From the NCBI GenBank assembly GCA_035527255.1, contig DATLAW010000314.1:1-15044 (forward strand): DNA of 15,044 nt, in the 5' to 3' direction. Made by a program: the position numbers and the translations under genes. This DNA is from Thermohalobaculum sp035527255 (GTDB taxonomy: Bacteria > Pseudomonadota > Alphaproteobacteria > Rhodobacterales > Rhodobacteraceae). The notes under the pieces were generated by a model. The model did not search any database. It was not told the DNA's origin and saw only the letters and a list, made by a program, of their open reading frames with translations. Positions 6,662 through 13,621 of this stretch are shown one piece after another. How positions within the stretch are numbered: position 1 is the stretch's first letter; every line of letters begins with the position of its first letter.

Positions 6662-7813
6662 TCACTGTTCCGGCGGGGCCAGCAGGACCGGGTCGGAGAT
6701 TACTGCGTAGTGGTGCCAACCGCCATCCTTGACGATCTGTACCTGCACGTCCTTGCGGACCTCGCCGAGGCCGTTGAACGAGATATGGCCGGTGGCGGCG
6801 TCAAGCGTGGTGGCGGCGAGGGCGTCGCGCAGGGCAGCTTTGTCGGTGGCACCCGCTTGTCTCATCGCCTCGGCCATGACCAATACCGCGGTGTGGCCGG
6901 AGGCTCCCACCATGTCGGCCGGATAGCCCGCCTTCGCCGCGAAACCTGCCATGAACGAGGTCACCACCGGGTCGGTCGAGTCACGATCCAGCGAGGTGGT
7001 GATGATCACGCCCTCGGCGTCCGGACCAGCGATTTCGATGAACTTCTGGCCGTCATAACCCTCCTGCCCGACCACGGTCGCGGTCACGCCCGCCGCCCGA
7101 AGCTGGCGCACCAGCGGCCCGGCGGTGAAGAAATAGCCCGAGGCATAGATCGCATCCGGCGCGTCAGCCTTGATCGACGAGACGATCGGGCCGAACTCGC
7201 GGTCCTTGATCGAGTATTCGTACTCAGCGACGATCTCGATGCCGAAATCTGCGGCCTTTTCCTTGAAGCCCGCCGCCAGTGAGGTGCCGAAGTCGTTGTT
7301 CAGAGTGATCACCACGACCCGCTTCAGCCCCAGCATCTCGCCGATCAGCTTGGCCCCAGCGCGGCCCTGGACCTCGCCCATGAACGATGTTCGGAACACA
7401 TAATCGCCGGCGCGGGTGATGTCCGGGTGGATCGCATAGGCCGAGATGTAGGGGGTGGAGTTCTCCTGGAAAATCGTCGCCGCTGCGCGGGTCGAGCCGG
7501 AATAGCTGCCCGAGATACCGGCGACCACTTCGTCCTGAGTGGTAAGCTTGACCGCCAGAGGTGCTGCCTCCTTGGGGCTGGCCTGGTCGTCATAGACCAC
7601 CAGCTCCAGCATATCGCCGTTGATACCGCCAGCGCCGTTGACCTGATCGACGGCAAGCTGTGCGCCCATCAGCGCCGAGTTGCCGTCGGCAGCGGCAAAG
7701 CCGGTCAGCGGCACGTTGAAGCCGATCTTGATCGGCTCGGCGAGGACCGGTGCGGTCAGCGCCGACAGCACAAATCCCGCCGCGAGCGTGATCGCATGCA
7801 ACTTGAAGCTCAT
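6662..7813 (-). CDS. Periplasmic amino-acid-type substrate-binding protein, BraC/LivK family
   Basis: The 383-residue type I periplasmic binding protein begins with a signal peptide (Lys4, hydrophobic core AITLAAGFVLSALTAPV, AxA-like end VLA before Glu26). The mature part starts EPIKIGFNVPLTG and continues with GAQLAVDQVNGAGGINGD, typical of the BraC/LivK family. TFGTS-like FGTSLAAGFKEKAADFGI and YASGYFFTAGPLVRQLRAAG form the second lobe. It captures the substrate and delivers it to LivHM. The family takes Leu/Ile/Val but also many other amino acids, amides and aromatic acids, so specificity is open. A ribosome site (GGGAGAAACGCAG) precedes the ATG. It lies 40 bp after the PhyH-type oxygenase, suggesting co-transcription. 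Confidence 0.9.
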   Translation of the reverse strand: MSFKLHAITLAAGFVLSALTAPVLAEPIKIGFNVPLTGFAAADGNSALMGAQLAVDQVNGAGGINGDMLELVVYDDQASPKEAAPLAVKLTTQDEVVAGISGSYSGSTRAAATIFQENSTPYISAYAIHPDITRAGDYVFRTSFMGEVQGRAGAKLIGEMLGLKRVVVITLNNDFGTSLAAGFKEKAADFGIEIVAEYEYSIKDREFGPIVSSIKADAPDAIYASGYFFTAGPLVRQLRAAGVTATVVGQEGYDGQKFIEIAGPDAEGVIITTSLDRDSTDPVVTSFMAGFAAKAGYPADMVGASGHTAVLVMAEAMRQAGATDKAALRDALAATTLDAATGHISFNGLGEVRKDVQVQIVKDGGWHHYAVISDPVLLAPPEQ

Positions 7814-7853
7814 CTGCGTTTCTCCCTTGTTTTTGTGATTGCTGTGACCCGCA

Positions 7854-8660
7854 TCAGGCGGGATGGATTACCGGAAACTCCGGCGCTTCGAATCGGGCGC
7901 CATCTTCATATACGAGGTCCGGGAAGGCTGGCGAGGTTCGACCGAGACGCCGGACAAAGCGCGCGTCGTCGCCAACCCAGCGCACCGAGATTACCCTGCG
8001 CCGCTGATCCGAGGCATTGGCAGGCGCCCCATGCAGAGTGCGGAAGTTGAACGCCACCGCGTCGCCGGGCTCGACCGACCAGCCACGGATCTCGAAGGCT
8101 TCACGATTGCCTTCGACATCCGGCACCGGCTCGGATCGGTCGCCCTCGTAAAGCGTGGTGCCGTCGAAGCGGTCGGGCCGGTACTCCTTGCCCGCGGCGT
8201 GCGACCCGACGACGAACTCGATCGTGCGCTCACGCGGGACCGGGTCGAGCGGCACCCAGAACGAAACCGACATCGATGCCTTGACCAGGTAGTACGGCGC
8301 GTCCTGGTGCCACGGGGTCGCGACCGAGGTGCCGGGTTCCTTGACCAGCACATGGTCATGAAAGATCCGGGCGGTACGCGAGCGCATCAGCCGGGCGGCG
8401 ATCTGTGCCATCGGCGACTCGGTCACCAGCGCCTTGTAGCCGGGGATGCGGTCCCAGTTGCAGAAATCCTGGAAGAAGGGCGCCGAACCATCCTCCGGGC
8501 GATAGGTTCGCTCACGGAAGCTGGGGCTGGCCATGTTCTCCTCGATTCCTGCCTTCAGCCCCTCGACCCAAGGCTCGAAGACACCGCGCAGTACGATGCA
8601 GCCATCATTCTGATAGGCGTTGATCAGGTCTTCATTCACCAGATTCTGCTTGCCCGCCAT
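7854..8660 (-). CDS. Phytanoyl-CoA dioxygenase (PhyH) family Fe(II)/2-oxoglutarate oxygenase
   Basis: The 268-residue product has the full facial triad: His118 and Asp120 in TPWHQDAPYY, and distal His210 in FNFRTLHGAP. Arg221/222 in QRRRVISVRWVGDD would hold 2-oxoglutarate. The length suits the small bacterial PhyH enzymes, which hydroxylate or dealkylate small molecules such as ectoine, proline analogues or halogenated amino acids. The start at 8660 (MAGKQNLV) is preferred over an in-frame ATG at 8690 because GAGGGAG lies properly spaced before it. As first gene of the transporter operon, it probably acts on the imported compound or a close relative. The substrate is not deducible from sequence. 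Confidence 0.87.
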   Translation of the reverse strand: MAGKQNLVNEDLINAYQNDGCIVLRGVFEPWVEGLKAGIEENMASPSFRERTYRPEDGSAPFFQDFCNWDRIPGYKALVTESPMAQIAARLMRSRTARIFHDHVLVKEPGTSVATPWHQDAPYYLVKASMSVSFWVPLDPVPRERTIEFVVGSHAAGKEYRPDRFDGTTLYEGDRSEPVPDVEGNREAFEIRGWSVEPGDAVAFNFRTLHGAPANASDQRRRVISVRWVGDDARFVRRLGRTSPAFPDLVYEDGARFEAPEFPVIHPA

Positions 8661-8689
8661 GTCGTCTCCCTCGTCATGCCGTTCAGTCA

Positions 8690-8723
8690 ACCGCCGGAGT
8701 TTGACCGATCATGAGGCGGCGGT
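8690..8723. promoter_or_regulatory. Dyad upstream of the PhyH-type oxygenase
   Basis: ACCGCCG (8690-8696) and CGGCGGT (8717-8723) are exact inverse complements with a 20-base spacer. They lie in the 123-bp gap before the oxygenase-transporter operon. This could be an operator or a leader hairpin; it may also be chance in GC-rich DNA. Confidence 0.25.
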
Positions 8724-8783
8724 CCAGCAGTTCTTGGCATCAGGTTGGAAGAGGCGGCAACCCGCTTTAACCGGTTGGCGAAC

Positions 8784-10130
8784 TCAGATCATGCTTTTTA
8801 GATCGGCCGAGAAGGTCGGGAACGCGAACAGCTGGTCCTTGATCTGGGCCGCGGTGATGCCGTGTTTCATCGCCATCGCAATCAGGTGGATCAGATCCTC
8901 GCCCTGGTGTCCGATCATATGGGCCCCGACAATGCGGCCGCTTCCGCGCTCGACCAGCGTCTTCACCCAGGCGACGGATTCGGCGTAGGTTTTGCCCGAG
9001 AACCACCCGGTCATATCGTTGACCGTGACGGTGACATCCAGCCCCTGCGCCGTCGCCTGGGCTTCGGTCAGACCAACGCTGCTCATGGCAGGCACCGTGT
9101 AGATGCCGGTGGGCACCACCGAGTAATCGGGCTTGTGCATCGCACCTTCAACAATATTGCGGCCGACAATCCGGCCCTCGTAAGTCGCCAGCGGCGACAA
9201 TTGAGGTGGGCCGACCAGCGCGTCACCGCAGACCCAGACCGCCGGGTTCGAGACCGAACGCAGATGTTCATCGACCTCGATGCGAATGCGGTCGTGACTG
9301 ACGCCGCCGGCGTCGAGATCGAGGCCGGCGACATTGGCGATCCGCCCGGCACCATTGACGATACGGTCGGCCATCAGGCTTTGCTCGGTCCCGTCATGCT
9401 GGAAGACGACGCGCAATCGTCCGCCCTCCTTCTCGATCCGGGCGACCTTGACGTCGGTCTTGATCGCGATGCCGATCCGCTCAGACTCAGCCCGGATCGC
9501 CGCGACGGCGTCCTGATCCATGTTGCCGAGTAGCTGCGGCATCGCTTCGAGGATGGTTACCTCCGATCCGGCGCGGGCGTAGACATGACTGAACTCCATC
9601 GCGATCACGCCACCGCCGATGAAGACAACCGCGCCGGGCAGGGTGCGCTCGGTCAGCACCTCATCCGAGGTGATCATCAAATCGGCGCCGGGGATCGGCG
9701 GGGGCCGGGGGGTGGAGCCAGTGGCGATGACGATATTGTCGGCCTCCAGCCGCTGGCCATCAACCTCGACCGCGTTCGGTCCAACGAACTTGGCGGAGCC
9801 CCGGAACACCGTACCGCGTTTTGCCGCGACCCCAGTCATGGCGTCGGGAATGTGGCTGATCATTGCTTGGGTGCGGTCGATCAGCTTGGCCCAATCGACG
9901 GTGATCGGGCCGGTCTCGATGCAATGCGCTTTCGCAGTCTCGATCTCATGCAGGGCGTGGGCGGCCGCGACCAACACCTTCTTCGGCGTACAGCCGCGGT
10001 TTGGACAGGTACCGCCGAAATCGCGCTCCTCGACGAAGGCGATGCGTTTGCCAGCCTCGGCGGCAATGGCCGAGACGCCGAAGCCGGCATTGCCGCCGCC
10101 GAGGATGATGATGTCGAAACGATCGGTCAT
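8784..10130 (-). CDS. Glutathione-reductase-like pyridine nucleotide-disulfide oxidoreductase lacking the usual C-terminal His/Glu
   Basis: The 448-residue flavoprotein has an FAD-binding GGGNAG (11-16), the redox-active disulfide GGTCPNRGCTPKK (Cys42, Cys47), a second dinucleotide fold VVFIGGGVIAMEFS and the FAD-ribityl motif VWVCGDAL. This is the group I architecture of glutathione reductase, lipoamide dehydrogenase and mercuric reductase. The C-terminal interface motif, HPTxxE in those enzymes, reads FPTFSADLKSM, so the catalytic His and its partner Glu appear as Phe437 and Ala442. A changed disulfide substrate or mechanism is likely, and a name such as gor or lpd is not justified. It follows the PPOX-like gene by 26 bp with AAGGAT upstream, so it is probably co-transcribed with it. 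Confidence 0.87.
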   Translation of the reverse strand: MTDRFDIIILGGGNAGFGVSAIAAEAGKRIAFVEERDFGGTCPNRGCTPKKVLVAAAHALHEIETAKAHCIETGPITVDWAKLIDRTQAMISHIPDAMTGVAAKRGTVFRGSAKFVGPNAVEVDGQRLEADNIVIATGSTPRPPPIPGADLMITSDEVLTERTLPGAVVFIGGGVIAMEFSHVYARAGSEVTILEAMPQLLGNMDQDAVAAIRAESERIGIAIKTDVKVARIEKEGGRLRVVFQHDGTEQSLMADRIVNGAGRIANVAGLDLDAGGVSHDRIRIEVDEHLRSVSNPAVWVCGDALVGPPQLSPLATYEGRIVGRNIVEGAMHKPDYSVVPTGIYTVPAMSSVGLTEAQATAQGLDVTVTVNDMTGWFSGKTYAESVAWVKTLVERGSGRIVGAHMIGHQGEDLIHLIAMAMKHGITAAQIKDQLFAFPTFSADLKSMI

Positions 10131-10156
10131 GGCGGGTATCCTTGTCGGGTTGGGGG

Positions 10157-10783
10157 TCAGTTTGCGTGCAGCGCCGCCTGAAGCGCGTTGTTCTCGGCCT
10201 GCAGCCGCGCCAGTTGGTCCTTCAGCGGGGCCAGATGCGGCTCCAGTTCCTCGCGGGTCAGGCGGACCGGGATGTGCTGCGGGCAGTTCCAGTCGAGACC
10301 CTCGATGGCAATGACCACGGCGCGTTCCGGGCGGGCCTTGTAGGTCGGATCGTGCAGGCCGGCGACCAAGGCGGGGTCATCGGCCGCATCGACCAGCCGG
10401 GCGCGGCCGAGAACCTTGAGCCGGCGCCGGTTCGGATAATCCATCAGGATCATCGAGATACGGTCGTCGCCGGCCAGATTGCCGGTGCTGACATACTGGC
10501 GGTTGCCGCGAAAGTCGGCATAGGCGATGGTTCGTTGATCCAGCACTTTCAGGAAGCCCACCGGGCCGCCGCGAAATTGCACATAGGGCCAGCCGGTTTC
10601 CGAGACGGTAGCCTGGTAGAAGCCGTCGCGGGCGGCAACGAAGGCGGCTTCCTCCGGCCCCAGCAGGTTCGCGGGCTCGGTCTCGGGTGCCAGGAAGCGG
10701 TCGTAGGCGGCGGCCGAGCCCTGGCGGGTTTGCGCGGCGCGGACGGCGGGAGTGAAGGCGATTTCGGCGAAGGCGCGGGCCAA
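10157..10783 (-). CDS. Pyridoxamine 5'-phosphate oxidase-like FMN-binding protein, TTG start
   Basis: The 208-residue product has the split-barrel flavin-binding core, seen in GWPYVQFRGGPVGFLKVL (64-81), TIAYADFRGNRQYVSTGNL (85-103) and ISMILMDYPNRRRLKVLGRARL (109-130). The last 30 residues (EELEPHLAPLKDQLARLQAENNAL) look like a short coiled coil. The best start is TTG at 10783: it has GAGG about 8 nt upstream and begins at the family's usual N-terminus (ARAFAEIAFTPAVRAAQ). Proteins of this group bind FMN or F420-like cofactors and reduce or oxidise small molecules; few have known substrates. It sits between the DUF1348 and glutathione-reductase-like genes, in the same orientation and with short gaps. 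Confidence 0.82.
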   Translation of the reverse strand: MARAFAEIAFTPAVRAAQTRQGSAAAYDRFLAPETEPANLLGPEEAAFVAARDGFYQATVSETGWPYVQFRGGPVGFLKVLDQRTIAYADFRGNRQYVSTGNLAGDDRISMILMDYPNRRRLKVLGRARLVDAADDPALVAGLHDPTYKARPERAVVIAIEGLDWNCPQHIPVRLTREELEPHLAPLKDQLARLQAENNALQAALHAN

Positions 10784-10813
10784 TTTGAACCTCGTTTGGT
10801 TTGGGATGTGTCT

Positions 10814-11278
10814 TCAGAGACCCAAGTCGGTCAGCCCCGGATGATCGTCCGGGCGGCGGCCCAGCGGCCAGCGGAACTTGCGGTCAGCCTCGGCGATGGC
10901 GAGATCGTTGATCGAGGCGATGCGGCGCTGCATCAGGCCGTGCGCGTCGAACTCCCAGTTCTCGTTGCCATAGGCCCGGAACCAGTTGGCACTGTCGTCG
11001 CGCCATTCATAAGCAAAGCGCACGGCGATGCGGTTGCCGCCGAAGGTCCACAGCTCCTTGATCAAACGATAGTCGAGCTCGCGGGTCCATTTCCAGGTCA
11101 GGAACGCCTCGATCGCCGCCCGGCCGGTCAGGAATTCGGCGCGATTTCGCCACTGGCTGTGGGGCGTGTAGGCGAGTGCTACCTTGGCCGGGTCGCCGCC
11201 ATTCCAGCCATCCTCGGCGGCCCGGACCTTGATGCCGGCGGTCTCGTCGGTGAAGGGCGGCACGGGTGGGCGGGTCAT
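10814..11278 (-). CDS. DUF1348 / nuclear transport factor 2 (SnoaL-like) family protein
   Basis: The 154-residue product matches the DUF1348 pattern from end to end: YTPHSQWRNRAEFLTGR (37-53), FLTWKWTRELDYRLIKELW (59-77), NRIAVRFAYEWRD (82-94), FRAYGNENWEFD (100-111), LMQRRIASINDL (115-126) and RKFRWPLGRRPDDHPGL. The cone-shaped NTF2-like fold usually forms a dimer with a pocket for a small hydrophobic ligand. The biochemical role of DUF1348 is not known. GGAGG stands 5 nt before the ATG. It is the first gene of the group divergent from the LysR gene and so its likeliest target. Confidence 0.87.
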   Translation of the reverse strand: MTRPPVPPFTDETAGIKVRAAEDGWNGGDPAKVALAYTPHSQWRNRAEFLTGRAAIEAFLTWKWTRELDYRLIKELWTFGGNRIAVRFAYEWRDDSANWFRAYGNENWEFDAHGLMQRRIASINDLAIAEADRKFRWPLGRRPDDHPGLTDLGL

Positions 11279-11317
11279 GGGGGCCTCCGGTTTGTTGGGT
11301 CGCTGCGGTGATTGTCC

Positions 11318-11341
11318 CGATGAAGATGGTCTCTTTCATCG
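11318..11341. promoter_or_regulatory. 7-bp dyad in the LysR/DUF1348 divergent region
   Basis: CGATGAA (11318-11324) and TTCATCG (11335-11341) are exact inverse complements with a 10-base spacer, between the two divergent genes. It could be an operator half of the LysR system or a leader hairpin of the DUF1348 transcript. Confidence 0.35.
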
Positions 11342-11347
11342 ATTGGC

Positions 11348-11378
11348 GGAATATGTGATATTCACAATGAATTATTCC
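11348..11378. promoter_or_regulatory. Probable LysR operator: repeated GAAT/ATTC half-sites
   Basis: GAATAT-GTG-ATATTC (11349-11363) is a perfect dyad with the T-N11-A layout of LysR sites. It is followed by ATTC-N5-GAAT (11360-11372) and GAAT-T-ATTC (11369-11377), and the whole is flanked by GGAATA (11348-11353) and TATTCC (11373-11378). The AT-rich block lies just before the LysR ATG at 11392 and about 70 bp from the DUF1348 start, fitting autoregulation plus control of the divergent genes. Confidence 0.55.
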
Positions 11379-11391
11379 AGGATTAACAATA

Positions 11392-12300
11392 ATGGATCGC
11401 TTTCGCGAGCTGACCACTTTCTTGGCCGTGGCCGAGCAGGGCGCATTCAACGCGGCCGCCCGGCAGTTGAACGCCTCGCCGCCAGCGGTGACCCGGCTGG
11501 TGACGGCACTGGAGGCGCGGCTGGGGGTGCAGCTGTTTACCCGCACCACGCGGCAGGTGGCGCTGACCGAGGCCGGAACCCGGCTGATGATCGACGCGGC
11601 CCGGATACTGGCCGAACTCGAGGCGGCGGAAGCCTCGGCCACCGGGGCCCACGATGCGCCGCAGGGGGTGTTGCGGATCACCGCGCCGGTGCTGTTCGGG
11701 CAGCGCTTTATCGCCCCGATCCTGCGCAATTATCTGGACGCCCATCCGAAGGTGACGGCGGAGGCATTGTTTCTCGACCGCATCGTCGATCTGATCGGCG
11801 AGGGGCTGGATGTGGCGGTGCGGATCGGCGACTTGCCGGACAGCTCGCTGCGCGCGAGACGGGTCGGGGCGGTGCGCCGCGTGACGGTCGCGTCGCCGGG
11901 ATATCTGGCCCGGCACGGCATACCAAAGGCACCGGGCGACCTGGCCGGTCACCGGGTAATCTTTCCCAGTGGCACCGGCGGCACGGTGGCCTTTGAGTAT
12001 GTCGCTGGCCGGTCGCGGCGGACGGTGCGGCTGGAGCCAGCACTGTCGGTCAATACCATGCAGACGGCGATCGACGCGGCGGTTGCCGGTTGGGGGGTGA
12101 CACGGGTGCTGTCGTATCAGGTCGGCAGCGAGATTGCCCGTGGCGCGTTGACCGAGGTACTGATCGACAACGAAGACCGCGAGATGCCGATCCACCTGGT
12201 GCATTCCGAAGGGCGGCGGGCGGCAGCAAAGATCCGCGCCTTTATCGATCTTGCCGCAGGTCGGCTGCGGGCCGAGGCCGGTCGGTTGGCGGCGCGCTAG
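11392..12300 (+). CDS. LysR-family transcriptional regulator
   Basis: The 302-residue product has the LysR winged helix-turn-helix at the N-terminus (FLAVAEQGAFNAAARQLNAS then PAVTRLVTALEARLGVQLF, residues 10-49, and RQVALTEAG). A linker helix (66-85) follows, then a two-lobe periplasmic-binding-like effector domain with GVLRITAPVLFGQRFIAPIL and DVAVRIGDLPDSSLRARRVG, as in the CrgA-like subgroup. It acts as a tetramer on DNA. Divergent placement next to the DUF1348 gene, with an obvious dyad cluster between, suggests it controls that group and itself; control of the more distant oxygenase-transporter operon is only a guess. It converges on the luciferase-like gene at its 3' end. Confidence 0.92.
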   Translation: MDRFRELTTFLAVAEQGAFNAAARQLNASPPAVTRLVTALEARLGVQLFTRTTRQVALTEAGTRLMIDAARILAELEAAEASATGAHDAPQGVLRITAPVLFGQRFIAPILRNYLDAHPKVTAEALFLDRIVDLIGEGLDVAVRIGDLPDSSLRARRVGAVRRVTVASPGYLARHGIPKAPGDLAGHRVIFPSGTGGTVAFEYVAGRSRRTVRLEPALSVNTMQTAIDAAVAGWGVTRVLSYQVGSEIARGALTEVLIDNEDREMPIHLVHSEGRRAAAKIRAFIDLAAGRLRAEAGRLAAR

Positions 12301-12337
12301 GACGGCCACCAGTCGGCGCACTTGGTGTCGATGGAGA

Positions 12338-12366
12338 CTAGCCCGGTGCCGGAACGGACTGGCTAG
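12338..12366. terminator. Inverted repeat between convergent genes, possible bidirectional terminator
   Basis: CTAGCC (12338-12343) and GGCTAG (12361-12366) can pair and extend by about three further pairs with a bulge. It lies between the LysR stop (12300) and overlaps the last codons of the luciferase-like gene. No T-run is seen on either strand, so this is a weak call. Confidence 0.25.
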
Positions 12367-13349
12367 AGAGATTTCAATATGTCCGCTGCGATCTGGAAAG
12401 ACCGGAGACGTTCATCGTGGTCGTGGATCTGACCATTGAGAATGACCTCGTCCGGCTCGTAACGAGACAGGAATTTGATGAGCGTTCGGCGAACTGAATC
12501 GGGTGATCCCAGGGCAGAACAGGCGAGCGCCCGATCGACCATGGTCATCATCGACGGATCGAGGTGCGCCGCGATATCCTCAACCGGGCGTGGCAATGGG
12601 CCCGGCCGCCCAGTCCGGAGGTTGGCGAACGATTGCTGCATCGAGGATTTCAAATATAGTCCTTCAGCGTCACTCGGGGCAGCAAAGACATTAAGCGCCA
12701 GCATGAAATACGGTTTTGCAAGATGCTGGGACGGACGGAACGTCTCGCGGTAAATCACAACGGCCTGATCGAGCGCATCGGGCGCAAAGTGAGACGCAAA
12801 GGCGTATGGCAGACCAAAATGCGCCGCGAGTTGCGCGCCGTACAGGCTCGATCCGAGGATCCAGACCGGCACCTGTGTTCCAACGCCAGGCACCGCACGG
12901 ACGGTTTGTCCCGGTTGCGCATCCTGGAAGTAGCCGATCAGCTCAAGCACGTCCTGTGGAAAACCCTCGCCATCGTCGAGCGTGCGGCGCAAGGCGCGGG
13001 CCGTCGCCATGTCGGTGCCAGGGGCTCGGCCCAGCCCAAGGTCGATTCGGTCGGGAAAGAGTGTGGCAAGGGTGCCAAACTGTTCGGCAATCACAAGCGG
13101 CGCATGGTTGGGCAGCATGATGCCGCCGGAACCCACACGAATTGTCGATGTGCCCCCGGCAACATGCCCGATCAGAATGGACGTGGCCGCGCTGGCGATC
13201 CCGGGCATGTTGTGATGTTCGGCCAGCCAGTAGCGATTATAACCCCAGCCTTCCGCGTGGCGTGCGAGATCGAGCGTGTTGCGGAACGCATCGCGGGCCG
13301 AAAAACCCTCGAGGATCGGCGAAAGGTCAAGGACGGAATAGGGGATCAT
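12363..13349 (-). CDS. LLM-class (luciferase-like) flavin-dependent monooxygenase, MsnO8-type
   Basis: The 328-residue product is a complete bacterial luciferase-like TIM barrel. Marks are the start IPYSVLDLSPILEG, YNRYWLAEHHNMPG (37-50), STIRVGSGGIMLPNHAPL (68-85), FPDRIDLGLGRAPGTD (98-113) and the terminal EVILNGQIHDHDERLRSF. Such enzymes use reduced FMN or F420 to oxidise small organic molecules; the MsnO8 subgroup is mostly of unknown substrate. The start at 13349 is chosen because CTGGAG lies 7 nt upstream and the conserved domain begins there; an open frame back to 13511 adds non-conserved residues. It is divergent from the aldehyde dehydrogenase, which could use an aldehyde it makes, though nothing in sequence proves this. 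Confidence 0.9.
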   Translation of the reverse strand: MIPYSVLDLSPILEGFSARDAFRNTLDLARHAEGWGYNRYWLAEHHNMPGIASAATSILIGHVAGGTSTIRVGSGGIMLPNHAPLVIAEQFGTLATLFPDRIDLGLGRAPGTDMATARALRRTLDDGEGFPQDVLELIGYFQDAQPGQTVRAVPGVGTQVPVWILGSSLYGAQLAAHFGLPYAFASHFAPDALDQAVVIYRETFRPSQHLAKPYFMLALNVFAAPSDAEGLYLKSSMQQSFANLRTGRPGPLPRPVEDIAAHLDPSMMTMVDRALACSALGSPDSVRRTLIKFLSRYEPDEVILNGQIHDHDERLRSFQIAADILKSL

Positions 13350-13621
13350 TCTGCGCTCCAGGTTATAGCCCATTGACGATCCAACGACGAAACGCCGATA
13401 AAATGCCAGTGGTGTCCGATGATGGTCTTCAGAACATCCGTTTTCAGATGTGCGCCGGAACACCATGGCATGGCAACCGGCAACGAAGCACGCCCGTGTA
13501 TGATAGACCACATCGAATGGCGGAAAAATTCCTGCGCGTCACCGCAAAAAATTGAGTGTGGCGCCGAGCCCTTCTGTGTAGGGTCGCGCGGACCGAAATT
13601 CTGGCTGGAGAACAGATACCC
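13350..13621. other. 272-bp divergent intergenic region
   Basis: This separates the luciferase-like gene (-) from the aldehyde dehydrogenase (+) and must hold both promoters. TATGAT at 13499-13504 is a fair -10 box for the plus strand, without a clear -35. On the minus strand TATAAC (13362-13367) lies close before the ribosome site. CCATGGCATGG near 13463-13473 is a short repeat. No gene is recognised. Confidence 0.4.

Noticed and set aside
7863..8714. 283-codon plus-strand open frame
   Set aside because: Antisense shadow of the PhyH-type oxygenase, without a recognisable motif.
10142..11311. 389-codon plus-strand open frame
   Set aside because: It is antisense to both the PPOX-like and DUF1348 genes, which match their families end to end.
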